Source: Erythroxylum novogranatense (lineage: Eukaryota > Streptophyta > Magnoliopsida > Malpighiales > Erythroxylaceae). From it: a DNA stretch of 64,000 bases. The translations under genes and the position numbers were made by a program. Location of the stretch: positions 65,021,103 to 65,085,102 of the forward strand of contig CM057231.1 in NCBI GenBank assembly GCA_029891385.1, given 5' to 3'. The notes beneath the pieces were generated by a model, which saw only the letters and a program-made list of their open reading frames with translations, did not search any database and had not been told where the DNA came from. The first letter of the stretch is position 1; the number at the start of each line of letters is the position of its first letter. Below, piece after piece: positions 45,726-57,999 of the stretch.

Positions 45726-46328
45726 TTATTTCTTTTGAGAGGAGACCGACATAGACAGAGAGAAAGATTAGCGGAGGCGTTGGCGGGATGTGTTGACTTA
45801 CTAGACAAATAGACTTTTGATTACCAGTGTAACATTAGCACCATTGATCAAAGTCAGAAGAGTTATCAGCTGTAATGCCAAAGTTAAGGCCATCAATATC
45901 AAATAGATGTTATGGGAATTAGGCTACACTTTAAGTTAAGATGTTGATACTACATATAGGTAAAAATGATTAAAGATCAAAACAACAGAACCCTATTGCC
46001 AAATTGCAGAAAAATCTGTCCTAAAAAGGCAGCACTACAGCCATGGGTAATCAAAACGCCGCTTTTGAACTTCCAAATGCTAGAAATTTGAAAAAAAAAA
46101 TCAATAAAGGCAGTAGTTGCAACAAGAGAATTTAAAATGGAAATAGCATAATCAATTATCAGAATAACATAACTGTCCTTGCTTTCAAGTACAACTTAAT
46201 TAAACCCAAAGAGAATCAATTCTCTTAAACAAACTATCATAAGATAACAGTTCAAACCTATGCAAGTATCTAAAGTTGCTGCTCAAAGGACTCATTGGAA
46301 GACATCTTAGCTTGACTGTGATATCAGT

Positions 46329-47740
46329 TTATCTTTGCCCTTGACCTCGATGCATATCATATGCACCCCAGGAACCAGGTGCCACTCCATACTGAGGAAA
46401 GTTTTCAACATGAGCTTGCACCTAAATGTTCAGGAAATGTCAAGAAATATCAATAATGCAGTAGGTATAATCACCCATGCAATTTGAAGAAATTCATAAA
46501 CAAGCAAAAATGTGTACATACATGTAAAACTTACAAAATTCAAACATCAAGACAGTTGAGACCAATATCATTGCCAACTTACAGGGTTCATTCCATAGCC
46601 AGTCGGATAAGTGTGTCCTGCATATCCAGATTCAGGATTGCTATAATTTGCATGATAAGCTGTACAGGAAGAACAGCAATAAGAAATAAGAGTTTAGTAA
46701 TAGAAATATTAGGCCCCTCAAGCTCCAAAGGGGAAAACAGTGGAATATAATTCGTTGGCTTCAGTCACTGCAGCTGAAGAAAGAACAGGTTGAACTCAGT
46801 TACAATAAGATGGGTTTTCAGATGCCAAGACCATGCTTCCTTTCTCTCAATTATCGCAAAAAACAAGGGATATTCCACCTACTAAATACAAATTAGTGTA
46901 CCTGGATTCACTGCAGCAACAGGGGGGCGAGCTCTCTTCTCTGCACTTGCAATCTCTGCTCGAAGTTTCTCCAACTCCCGAGCCATTGCTATCAATTTGT
47001 TCTGCATCACCTGCCCGTGCTCATAATTCTCTGCATACCCTTTCTTTTCATACTCAATGGCAGCTCTATATCCATACAAACACCAGAAAACATTCAAATT
47101 TAACAGTAGGTTTTTTTTCCTGAAACTAAAACCAATTTATCTAAAGTAATAACCTTGCACGCTGCAATTCCTGCTTCATAGTTTCAATTTCAGTCTTCAA
47201 AACCGGAACTTGCTGCAAATCAGCATTATATCTCGCTAAATCCTGAGTCATCATCTGTACTCTTCCCGTAAGGTCTTGCTTAACATCACTAAGTTCCTTA
47301 ATATCACCACGAACACGACGAAATTCAGACTGCATAGCCTCCACACCACGAAAATCAGCCTCCAACCTCAAAGACTTGTCATGCAATTCCCTCATCTGCA
47401 CATCCTTCTCCGCATGCAAAGAATCCAAAAACCGAGTTTTTTGTTGCAATTCGTGCTGTGCAACTTCCAATTCCTGCTTTAACGCCACATGTGTCGCAGC
47501 CAGTCGCTGATTGTCGGCCAACAAGCCTTGAATTTCTTGATGTTGAGCGGCCAAACGCTCTTCGATGATAGCTGGGTGCGCAGGGAGCCTCCTCGGGTCT
47601 AACCCGAACTGGGTTTCTCGGATTTCGTCCAAAATTGCCGGATGCGCTGGCGGCATTACTCCGCCGGCGAAGTGTGGTTCGTGAATGGCGTGAATTACTC
47701 CTTTCATCGGCAAAGGGGGTCCTCGATTCTTTCCAGACAT
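46329..47740 (-). CDS. FLXL1: FLX-like coiled-coil protein (FLX-LIKE 1 type), four exons, 306 aa
   Basis: Exons on the minus strand: 47740-47154, 47065-46902, 46659-46583 and 46421-46329. All introns are GT-AG (donors GTTATT, GTACAC, GTAAGT) and all exon phases agree. The start is MSGKNRGPPLPMKG. Residues 30-61 contain a doubled PAHPAI motif (AHPAILDE, AHPAIIEE). From about 55 to 243 the protein is a continuous coiled coil with the family block ATHVALKQELEVAQHEL and later AAIEYEKKGYAENYEHG. The tail is Gly/Tyr-rich (SGYAGHTYPTGYG) and ends RGQGQR. FLX-family proteins work in the FRIGIDA complex that raises FLC transcription in Arabidopsis; FLX-like 1 is the closest match. No lesions. A flowering-time role here is inferred from family only. 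Confidence 0.93.
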
Positions 47741-48099
47741 TACTAATTCTATTTCCTATTAACGATTAGAACCTATTCGATTAAGAATCTGTGGAAGGAT
47801 GGGGAGAGCGATTTGATACTCAATGTCGAAATGATTTAAGACAAATGGCAAAAAGGAGAAGGCAACAAGGAAATGCGAGCCGACGAGGGACAAAAGTGTT
47901 GGAGCTTAGGGGCAGATTATGATGTAACAAAAAGTTTGGAGTACGATTTGGTAATTAAGCGTGGCCCGGCCTAAAATCAATATCAATAGTATGATCTTTT
48001 TTTTTTTAATTTTTTCTTTTATGCTATCTATACCTTGTTTTTCTTTGATGTTCTCTCTCTTTATTTCTTTGATTCTCGTTTTCTTTTTCTCTTTATTTT
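47741..48099. promoter_or_regulatory. Upstream region of the FLX-like gene
   Basis: Holds the presumed 5' UTR and promoter of the minus-strand FLX-like gene. A T-rich stretch lies at 47997-48070. I see no clear TATA box or named regulatory motif, and the transcription start is unknown. Confidence 0.35.
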
Positions 48100-48475
48100 T
48101 ACACAGATACGGCAATGAGTTAAGCTGGATCTGACCTGAGCTCAACCAGACAATTTTTGCCTAGGATTGGGCTCAATTTGAGGTCTGATCGACCCCAAGT
48201 CCTAGCCCAATCTAGACCTGACAGCTTAAAGTTGGACTTAACCTAACTCAGTCTAATAATTTTTTATTTTATTAAAACAAAAATAATAAAACATTATTTT
48301 GCCTATACATGTCGAGCTCCAGGTCGAGCCAGCTCTAAGTAGCTTGAGCCCGAGCTTGGCTTAAAGGCTGATTTTTTTAAAGAAAAATTCCCGAGGCTCG
48401 ACCAACCTAGACTTGACTTATTGATTTCGGATCAAGTTGAGCCTAAGCCAAACTTCCAAGCTATCTCTACATCTT
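48100..48475. repeat. GAGCTCGAGCC-rich repeat, likely a decayed MITE
   Basis: Clustered variants of gagcccgagcttggct, ggtcgagccagctc and tgagcctaagcc resemble the self-similar interiors of common plant hAT-like MITEs. No terminal repeat could be fixed and no gene is present. Confidence 0.35.
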
Positions 48476-48530
48476 CTTTTTCTTTTCCTCACTCTTTCTC
48501 TCTCTCTATCATCTATATACTTAGCTTTAT

Positions 48531-48585
48531 ATCAACAATTGAGAACATAGATGCATTTATCAACAATTGAGAACATAGATGCATT
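48531..48585. repeat. 28-bp tandem duplication
   Basis: The unit atcaacaattgagaacatag followed by atgcattt occurs twice in tandem with no internal change. Confidence 0.85.
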
Positions 48586-49439
48586 AACTAGGTAGACAAG
48601 TTGCAAGGCATTTATACTATAAGTGAGTTGCATTACTCCTTTAACATAGTTACCTCATTTAATTGAACAAGTTGCATCACTCTTGAGCATTGCCAAAGAC
48701 TTAATGTATATTCATAATTCAAAATATACTAAAAATTAACGATGCAAGTGCATTTATCATTCTTATCATATAGTTTAGTGAATATGAGAATAATTTTCAC
48801 GAACATCATAAGTACTAATAATAACTATCTTTCATTATCTAATATAATAAAACAAATAACCGACTTAAAAGAAGAAATTAACTAAACTAGGATTAATAAT
48901 CTAAAATAACAAACCAATTAAACAAGAATGAAACAATAAATTGATAAACATGATCCAAGTATAAAGAAAATATAGAACCTTTCTATACTTAAATTTATCT
49001 TAATTTAATTACTAAGCATAGTTTTTGGATTGATAAAATTTAAAAGTTATAACTATATTCTTTATCAATAAATACAAAAAGAGAGGAAAAAAGGAAGACA
49101 AATTTTTTAAAGTTATGTAAAAATATGAGGATATAGAGAGAGGGAAAAAGAGAAAAGAGAAGTTAAATAAAAAAGAAAGAAAAATAAAGGAAGGATAGAG
49201 AAAATAAAAGAAAGTTTGTTAGCGGTATGTTAGAAACCTTAAGGGTATTTTAATGATCTCATTTATATATTATGAAGAAAATATAAAAACTTTTATTCAG
49301 TAAGTGAGTTAGAAATCTTTTTATTTAATAAGTACGAGTTGGAGATTTAAGTTTGCAATTGTTCCAAATAACAAAGAAAGAATAGTAACATGATTAAAGA
49401 AAATGAAGGGAATAAATTGAACTCTTTGAAATGAATCAC
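48586..49439. other. AT-rich intergenic DNA
   Basis: A-rich stretches including GA/AAG-rich DNA at 49080-49215. I see no gene, RNA or terminal repeat. Confidence 0.4.
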
Positions 49440-50484
49440 ACGTTAATACAATGCTTAGAAAACGATATAAGAATGCACGAGAAGAGGGGGTTGAATTGTA
49501 TATTCCCCTTTTTGAAATCCTTTCAAAAAATGATTGTTAGAAATAAAATTCTTTTACAAAACTTCCGATAGATTCTAATTAATCAAAACTTTGAAAACTT
49601 TGTTTACGAACTAAGTAATGATAAAACTTGAATCTAAAAGAGAGATAGAGTAAGAGTAGTTGACACAGCGATTTATCCTGGTTCACCCCAAACTGTGGGC
49701 TACGTCCAGTTCTCAGAGTTCTTTCTAAGATTTCACTATCTCTTCAACTTTTACAAGTATTTTTTACGAGCCTCTCCAGGTCTCTACAATCAGTATTCTT
49801 TCGCACTTAGCCTCTGCAAGCTATCTGTACTTCTTCCTCACAGAAAAGTGTTTGAACACTTGTTACAGTAAAATAGCTATTGGCTAATTTTCACAATATG
49901 CTTTTTATGATCGCGTAGATGTAATTCAGCTAATTTTTCAACTAACTTTGCAATCTTCGACTTGACTTGTATTTATAGCCTTCGCTCCAACCGCTTGATT
50001 CTTGTTTCGGATTTTACTTCTTGAATCTTGTTTCTTGAATCTTTAAAAGAAACGGTTATTCATTGAGTTCAGAATTAACCCGAATCGACTTTTGCCTCGC
50101 TTTTCAATTCTTCTTCTGCCTGCTTTTTCATCAAGCGTCTGCGTCTGTTCTTTCAATTCGCGTCTTAAATGCGCTTTTATTTTGTGTTCAAGGTCTGCGT
50201 CAGATTTCTCTTCGGTTCTGCGTCTGCGTTTGCGTCATGGTTCGTCTGCGTCAGGTTGCGTCTGCGCATTTGTGTTCTGCGTCTGCTTTTTCTCTTCCGT
50301 CTGCGCTGCGTTTTTTTATTTGTGTCGTTCCGCATCTATATTTCTCTTTTGCGGCTCAAGTCTTCGCTTCACGCCTTATCAGGGTCTGCGTCTGCGTTGC
50401 TTCGCATCGCTTTGCCTCGCTTTTTATTTTTCTCTTTGTTATACATCAAAATTATATCTAAGTAAAGTCATTTTGACTTAACAA
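49440..50484 (-). repeat. LTR of a minus-strand retrotransposon with TCTGCG-rich segment
   Basis: The right edge ttttgacttaaca|atctccccctttttgatgat is an LTR end followed by a reversed polypurine tract, so the element runs on the minus strand. The left part carries gaagagggggttgaattg, also common at such LTR ends; the exact left edge is uncertain. Positions 50130-50400 are unusually rich in GCGTCT/TCTGCG hexamers. Open frames there are compositional, not genes. Confidence 0.6.
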
Positions 50485-51414
50485 TCTCCCCCTTTTTGAT
50501 GATAATAAATTATATACAAAAAAGAAAACAAAATACAATGTTTAAAAAAACTTATCTTCAAAAATCTTCTTTTTCTTCTTCTTTTCATTTCTTCGTCTCC
50601 TTCAATCACACCCTTTTCAGATTCTTTTATGCTCATTCTCTTTTCCTTTGCTCATTCTCTTCTCCCCCTATTTATTATAATAAAAAATTATTAATGACGA
50701 CTACTCTTCAACAGTTATGTCATCATCTTCTTTAAATCATTCATCGTCTCCTTTATCTTGTTTATCTCTCCATGTAATTGGCTGATTTCTGCTTGGGAGG
50801 CAAACGGTGAGGAGGATTGATCAATCTCTGCTGAGGGTGAAGTGAATGCAATTGTTGTAGCATATGCGTCCGAGGAAGGAATGTAATCTTCTTGAATCGC
50901 AAATGTGGGTGGATGAATGAATACATTTGACTCTGGGATGTCCAAGTCATAGGAGTGTAGCATAAGCAATCGCCTTCCTTGCAGTGGTATGCCTTCACCA
51001 GATAGACAATGTATTAGATAAAGGCCTAATACGCAAAACTGTCTGGACAAGTGATTCAATGAATGTGCCTATTATCAGTCTTCCCCTTACTGGACAGTCT
51101 TCCTTCTTGTCTGTAAAGCTTCAATTAGCTCCGTCTAAAATCTCTGTCGAAGTGCATGCCTCATCAATTTTCCACACTTCTTCTGCAATCTGATCTGCGG
51201 ACAGATCATCACTGATTTCTTCTTCAGGAAATAACTTCGATTTCCCTTTATTCATATCCAAAGGATATCTTGGCTGAATGTCTGATACAACCTTTATTAT
51301 CGACTGTTCTATGATCGGATAAATAGTACATGGACGAGAAGACATTTTTGTAGGGTATGACTTTGTAGCAGCATACCTTAGGGTATCATAGAAGTTCTTT
51401 TCGTCTTCATTCAA
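50485..51414 (-). pseudogene. 3' internal region of the same retrotransposon, unrecognised ORFs
   Basis: Two minus-strand open stretches lie just upstream of the polypurine tract. One at 51414-51121 contains SYPTKMSSRPCTIYPIIEQS. One at 51059-50715 contains LSGEGIPLQGRRLLML and ends in a coiled-coil tail (SQLHGEINKIKETMNDLKKM). They resemble the poorly characterised extra ORFs found downstream of pol in some plant LTR elements, but I do not recognise a domain. Pol itself is absent. Confidence 0.35.
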
Positions 51415-51729
51415 TATATGCCATGTCTCACTATTTATGAGAATAGGTTATAAGACAACCATTATTTGCCTTCTTGGTTGACTGCAGATGGCAATTACAG
51501 TACTCCTCCTTATCACCACTTCAACCAGTCTGACTTCAAACTTATCCTTTCTTAAAATTCTAATAGTTGTGAACGACTGCACTAGTTCATCGATTTCTCA
51601 ATGGTACCTACACCGAGCTCAAATCATTGTGACCTCTTGTTGATTATCGACAGAGTAAATTTGAACTAGGCTAGGCTCCACTGGTTCCTCCGGTTGCTCA
51701 ATGATTGAGCCAAATTTATACTATAAATT
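51415..51729. other. Unassigned DNA between two retrotransposon relics
   Basis: No protein text or terminal repeat recognised. It may be more of the preceding element. Confidence 0.3.
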
Positions 51730-54700
51730 TGCCCTGTTTTCTTAAGTAATTATGCACTTGATGACTCCTAATTCATGATTTTTGTGCTTAAATTAGTTCT
51801 TAATATCGATCTTTTATAATTTGCACATTGTCAGTATTTTGTTGTCATTTGATATTAATTTCTGCATAACTTTTATCGGGACAATTATACTGCAAATGTG
51901 TATTTTTGTAGGAACAATTGGAGTCAACAAGAGAAAGTCAACACGTCGTGAGAAGCCATCCATTCGTCAGGACGAACCAACACTCCCATTCGTCGCGACA
52001 AATTAATTTGGTATAAATTGATTCGTCATGACGAGTGACTATTTTTATTCGTCATGATTTAACTTTATTCATTAGTCGTGACGAATGTCGGATACCCCGG
52101 CCCTTAAATAGCAAAATTATCTACTGTTCCGACCCGGCCCGATTACAGCTCCTATAAAACCTTCCATTTTAGGTTAAAAGAGGACGACCGCATTCCCGAG
52201 GTAGCTCTCCATCTTGTAACACCCCACTTCCGCAAGACCCGAACCCGACATCGACGGTGATATCCAGGTCCGTGCCCCGCGAGGGTGGCGTGCTACATCA
52301 CTCAGTAGAAAACTCAGTATAACTTTTTTTTTTAACACATACTCACACATATTATCGTTAATGCGGAAAACAATTTATATAAACAATTCAATGGCCTTGG
52401 GGCCCTTTTTACATTTACAATTTATTTCAGTCAATTGACTTTACAACTTGTCCAACTTAGTAATACAAAAGTCCAAGAATAGAAATACTAAGATAGACGC
52501 GAATCGATCCCGACCACTTCTTTGCTTCCTCAACTAACAGATGTCATACGCCTGCTGCTTAACGGGTATTCTTCTAAGTCTTGAAAAATAGATGCAAATT
52601 TTGGGTGAGTTTTATAACTCAAATGAGAAACCATCATCGATGGTTCACTCAATTCATGCATGTTCAATCACTTACCAAATATCACATACGATCACGATTC
52701 ACAAATGTAATCTCAAATAATACATACCATTACATTTCACAAATGTAAGGCGACGCTTTTCCTACAATCCAAATTCAATCATACCATATATGCAATGCAC
52801 ATGAGACCCTTTCCATTTTCATTACGTTGTTGTGACTGCTGCGCTCAAATCGTCCCCAAAGAACGGCACATTGCGTTGAGCCGCTGGTTTCAAACATTGG
52901 GCTTGAAGCCTAATACATCGAGCTCGAGGCTCAATACGCTGGACCCGAGGTCCGCAAGGTTGAAATAAAGTCTTATATACGTTAGGCGTGATATGCCCCG
53001 ATACGTTGGGTCATCTCGGCCACAATCGCTTTTATCTCGATCATGTCCTTATGCATGAATGCATATGTTCCAATTTCCATTTACATTTATTTCTATCACT
53101 TACATTCAATGACATTCCTATTTCTTCTGACTTTCGGTCCCAGATTTCAATCATATTTTTTCAATTTATCGCATCATACCATATCGCATTTAAAAGTCAC
53201 ATCCAATGTATTGAAATGCATAACTATCACTTCAATATCAATTTCCCATTTCTCGGACCTTGGTCCGAGATCTCCAATATAAACATTCACACACAATTAC
53301 ACACAAGTAGCACTTCGTTATTTCATTCCAAATATTTCGCATACCCATGGTCCAAATCAATCAAAATCAAACACACATAAACCCTCCATTATCTCCACAT
53401 GGCATAATTGCAAAATCTTAAACACATAAAGATTGAGGAACCAACTAGGTTACTCACCTAATAACTTCCAAGCTAATGCCGGAAGTCTCGCCACGTCCGT
53501 GGATCTACTATCCAACCGAGCCTCTATAGCAATTAAAATAGGTAAACATTACCAATCAGATAGTTAGAATGACCAAACAATGCACATGGAATAATTAATA
53601 CGTGTATAATGCATGTTCATGGCATTCCGGCCCTAATCCAAAAGTTTCCCATCATAAAATTCCTCTGGCCGACAAGGCGCAATTCGGACCTCTATAGGTC
53701 CCCAATTAAATAAAACAAAGGATTAAATGTTCCATTACCCGGCCACGCCAATTTCCGCCTAAAATTCCCAATTTCTCATAAATGAAATTCACTGTGTCAC
53801 AAACCGATGCCTCAAGAATCAGGTCAATCGGACGTCGGACGGAAAAGAAATTGACAAAAGAAGCAAGTAGGTCACTTAATGCCATTAAAATTCTACCTCT
53901 TCTTTCCCTTTCTTTCTTATTGCCAATCTGAATTTCCAACAACCATAATTCTTAACACACAAATCGGAAAATACAAACCATAGCTTGTTGGAAAGATCTT
54001 GAAAAGCTCTACAATTCTCAAGAAGACTATAAAAATCAATTCCAACCCTAAGGGTATCAAATATCCCATCAAAGCTACTGCCTAGTCAAAACCTGTCAAC
54101 ACAGGGCAGTACATTGTAAATTCAATAACTACTCATTTCCTCAGCCAGAAATTACCACATAAATATGATCAATCAGTTCACAATGTTATCTAAAACTTTC
54201 CTACACAACCCAAAATCAAATTCACTTGCTAACAATGTCAAACAATTCACCAAAGAATCTGTATACTGAAATCAACCAATCTGGACAGTAATTTCCCAAT
54301 CAGCATAACTCTTAGCACAAATGTCAAAAAATTCACTATCTTATATCCCTGAAAAGATAAGATCTCAAACTTCAATTTTTATGAAGAACTCAAAATCCAA
54401 TTCAATTTTTAACAATTTCAAAACTGTCATGCAAGTTACTGCCATGATCAGCAATTCATAACCTAATGCAGGTTCAATGTTTGCAAAATCATAACTCTCA
54501 AATCTGACCTCTAAAAATTACATGCCATATATCATTTTCAAGATACTTTCTTCCTCTACAACTTTGTAGAAGATCACTGACACCAATTCAGTTCACATAA
54601 TTTTCTAAAATTGCCTCCAATCCGCAAGCTCACAAACTCAACACTTAGGCTAGGTTTCATCAAAATGTTCAAAACCAGTCAATAGTAATCAGTTCATATC

Positions 54701-57250
54701 TCCCAATATACAACTCGAAAAATAGAAAGATCAGTGGAAATGGAAAGCTAACAATGTAGGCTTCAACTCTCATGAAGACCATTTTCCCAAATTCCATCTC
54801 AATTAATTTAGAAAAATCAACAAAGTAATCAGGTTATATATGCGGGTACTGTTCACAGACCCTACAACCAGAAACTTTCCATGCAAAGATTCACCCTTCT
54901 AACATTACAATTTAACATCACCTATTTCACACAAATTTGAAGCCAACATCCCAAAGTTTCAGTGGGCACAAACCTCACCTCATTTTCTCACCTACACAAT
55001 AAGTTATGATCAAAACATTTCAATAGGTTAAACACCAATTTTCCAGATTTCATCTATACCTCATCCTCTTCCATTCTATCACTTTACCTACCTTAATATA
55101 CATTCATTTACACCTCCAATTCAGCCACAAACTCAACACAACAATTATTTGTATACTAACACAAAATTTGGCAGCACATACACAATTAGCTTTCATTTCT
55201 TTTCCATGCATTTAACCTTGCAAACTCAACCCAAAACCAAACCAAATCAATGGAAACTCATTCATCCATACACAAGCATATATTTAAACCCATTTAAACC
55301 TACCCTTATAATGGTCAAATAAATGCTTAAAGGATCTCCACGAATACTTCTAACTACCAAAAGCATAAAACAACCATCAAGACTTACCAATCAAGTTGTA
55401 AACTCTTCAATTCTCCAACACTTTACAACTCTCCAAAACTTCCTAACTTACTTCACCCATGGCTATCACTTGAGCATACATACAATTCAACATCTTCCCA
55501 AGGTTTAAGCTAGCTTTACATGAGAAGGAAGAAGGCCAAAAGAACAAGAAATTAGTTTATATAAAGGAGTCACCAACGAAGGAAGGAAGAAAGCACACCA
55601 AGGGAGGAGGAAAACAAGGTTTCGGGTGATGCAAAGGAAAAGCCAACTTTCACTTTGTTTTATTCAACAAGGAGAGTCGTGAATAACAAGGAAACTCAAG
55701 TATAATTGCTCTTTTAAAACTAATTTATTGAATTCAAATAAGTAGAGTGTCGTAGGTGTTAAACATAAGAAGACAAAAGCAATAAATCAAGTGGGACACT
55801 TGTCTTCCAATTGGAAAAAATGCAATTTATCCACTAATCCTATTTAGTTAAGTGCTAATTCCAATTAAGCTCTAATCATAGCACTAGAATAATTCTCCAA
55901 CTTCATTTATCCACTAATCTCCTGCCATTAGGCAATCCTGCTCAAGATTAATAGCTTACTCGATCAATCGGTTAGAATTTTCCTATCCGCAAGAACTCAA
56001 AAATTTCAGAAAAATTATCATAAATCCCTAAAATGTAAAACACTCAATGGCGACTCCAAATAATTTTCCAAGTACAACTTTCACATAAATTTCACAAAAG
56101 AGCACAATTAGACACTTATGCTTAAATGTCATGAATGCATGTATACCATGTGCATGTGCAACCAATCATTAATCATAGAGGCTATATGCTGTATGTTCAT
56201 GCCGAGATATAATTTACTACTTCTAACCCGTCCCAATTTACTAAAATACCTTTCCCATCGGTGATGGGATGTTACACATCTTCTTCGTCTTCTCTGTTTT
56301 CTCTAATAGGTTTAGTTTTCTTATTTTGCAGGTGGAGACCACCAACGATTTAACATCAAGAACCGCAACCCTTTCATTCCTCATCCTCAACCATCATTTG
56401 TATTCTCTCTTCCATCACCGTCGTTGGAGCCATGGGTAACTTTGGAGTTTCAAAGAAGGATGGCTTCTTCCACTGCTATGCAAGGCTAAGGTTCCGCCTC
56501 CAAAATGTAGCGAAGGCCTGAGCTCCATGAGCTTCAAGGGTAATCAACCATTGTTTTAGATTTCATCATGTTTTGTAAAACCTCCGAGTTGGAGATTGCG
56601 AGATATGATGGATTGAATCCAGTTATAGTTTAATCGGATGTTAAACTTTGATTTATGGTGTGGATTAGTTTCGTTGGAATGTTGTTCAAATACATGAAGT
56701 TTCGTGTATGTTAAATGATTTGCATGAGTTAATTTAATCTACCTAGTTGTGTTTGATTGAATTGATTGTGTTTTATCCGTTAACCTATTGCATAAACCAT
56801 TTCATACCATACACTAAGGTTTTTAACAAGATTTAGTTAATCGAGTTGATTAATTAAATTTTGACTTAATAAGTTGTTAAGGTTGAGCTTTCAAACTTAG
56901 TGGATTTCAAACCCGATATTTTTTTTGAGTGATGATGACCCGAGCCACATTTTCGTGAGAACTTTAGTTAACTGCTTTCAATCTTAATTACTTCAAATTG
57001 TCTTGCTTTTCAAAAATCCCAAAAATATTTATTTCATGCCTTACTTTCTTTAATTTTAAAGATCAAGTCAAAACCCCTGCTTTAATCGCTTTCTTGCATA
57101 ATTCAAACATTAGGCTAGTCTTAGGATCAATTTCTGACCGGTTCATCGAGAGTCGAATTCGAGGTTGCACCTCGTGTTGCAATTCTTAGTATAAATTGAT
57201 TTTGACCGTTTATAAGGATCAATCTTAGATTGAACGATAAGTCATGATCA
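51730..57250 (+). repeat. 5' LTR of an Athila-like Ty3/gypsy element, split by a solo LTR
   Basis: The LTR is in two parts, about 51730-52214 and 56282-57250, together about 1.45 kb. The left part includes atgcacttgatgactcc and several CGTCGCGACG-like motifs. The right part ends GTCATGATCA directly before an Athila-type primer site. The left edge is approximate. The matching 3' LTR lies beyond the window. Confidence 0.65.
52210..56281. mobile_element. 4,062-bp solo LTR (Tekay/Del-type Ty3/gypsy) with CATCT duplication
   Basis: The insert 52215-56276 starts TGTAACACCCC and ends GGATGTTACA. Identical CATCT pentanucleotides flank it (52210-52214, 56277-56281). Long, non-coding LTRs with TGTAACACCCC/GGTGTTACA ends are typical of chromoviruses of the Del/Tekay group. 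I see no primer site, polypurine tract or pol text inside, so it fits a solo LTR left by LTR-LTR recombination. A short-LTR non-autonomous element is less likely. Confidence 0.75.
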
Positions 57251-57251
57251 A

Positions 57252-57275
57252 ATTACGTCGCTGTCTTGGGGAACC
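57252..57275 (+). other. Degenerate primer-binding site of the Athila-like element
   Basis: TTACGTCGCTGTC followed by TTGGGGAACC resembles the Athila-type primer site TTGGCGCCGTTGCCGGGGAA with several changes. It starts right after the LTR end CA at 57250. Confidence 0.55.
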
Positions 57276-57999
57276 AAAGTAATTGGTTTTCTAGGTTAGC
57301 CAAGTGTTTGTTTTGCATTTTAGTTTAGTTATTTGCATTCTGCTTTGCATTTCATAATTTTGTTTTATTCTGCTTTGCTTCTATCTTTTTAGTGTTAATT
57401 ACATTTGGTGAGCTTAATTGCTTTTGCTTTAAGTGTTTAGTTTGATTGTTCTGCTTATCGTGCCTAATTTCGAAGTTATTGTGCTTTCTTTGTGATTCTT
57501 GGTCGATGAAGTTCATCATTCGTCGCAACTAGTACATCGCTCGTCGCAACGAAGTTCATACATTCGTCATGCATTTAATATTCGCATTTTGTTCTGCTCA
57601 TCGCAACGAAGTTCATACGAGTCGCGATTTAACGATGGTGAATCAAGCTTTGTCTATCTCCCCGTCGCTTTTAGTGAGTTTTCTTAGGTGAACTTCTCAG
57701 GCATGCCTCGAGACTTAGGTTAGTTCATTTTCAACCTGAAATTGAGCGACACCTTGATAACCGAGGAAGGACAAGAGAGAGCAAGCAAGACTTAGCACGT
57801 TAGAGCAATTGAAATTGATATGGTCGAGATCAAGAATTTCCGGTCACCAACCTAGGAACGGAGATCATGGATTAAATGGTGATCGTGAAAGAGTCGATGA
57901 GAACATAGGGAACAACAAAGAGAACGATCGTAGAAGCTACGACCTCGGATGTCAATTATGACCCTTCACCGCACTGCCTCAATTTCGACGTGAATTTCG
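57276..57999 (+). other. Leader of the Athila-like element
   Basis: Between the primer site and gag. It contains more CGTCGCAACGAAG/CGTCATG motifs (57510-57640). No open reading frame is convincing. Confidence 0.45.

Larger units (their letters stand above)
41365..46328. other. Intergenic DNA with no supported gene
   Basis: About 5 kb of AT-rich, low-repeat DNA downstream of the FLX-like gene. I see scattered short open frames (for example plus 43490-43768 and 45007-45201, minus 42117-42030) without recognisable domains. A GC-richer patch at 44380-44460 contains GGTACATGTGATGTACC and two CCCGGGA motifs. This is probably old spacer DNA between the two host genes, not obvious transposon sequence. 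Confidence 0.35.

Noticed and set aside
45700..45800. CT-rich block with AG microsatellite and GGCGGGA that could be a 5' UTR/promoter of a minus-strand gene
   Set aside because: The only ATG nearby on the minus strand opens an eight-codon frame, and no downstream exons could be recognised.
50063..50481. Three overlapping plus-strand frames of 98-132 aa
   Set aside because: They arise from the TCTGCG-rich part of an LTR, are antisense to the element and contain only Arg/Ser/Phe/Cys-biased sequence.
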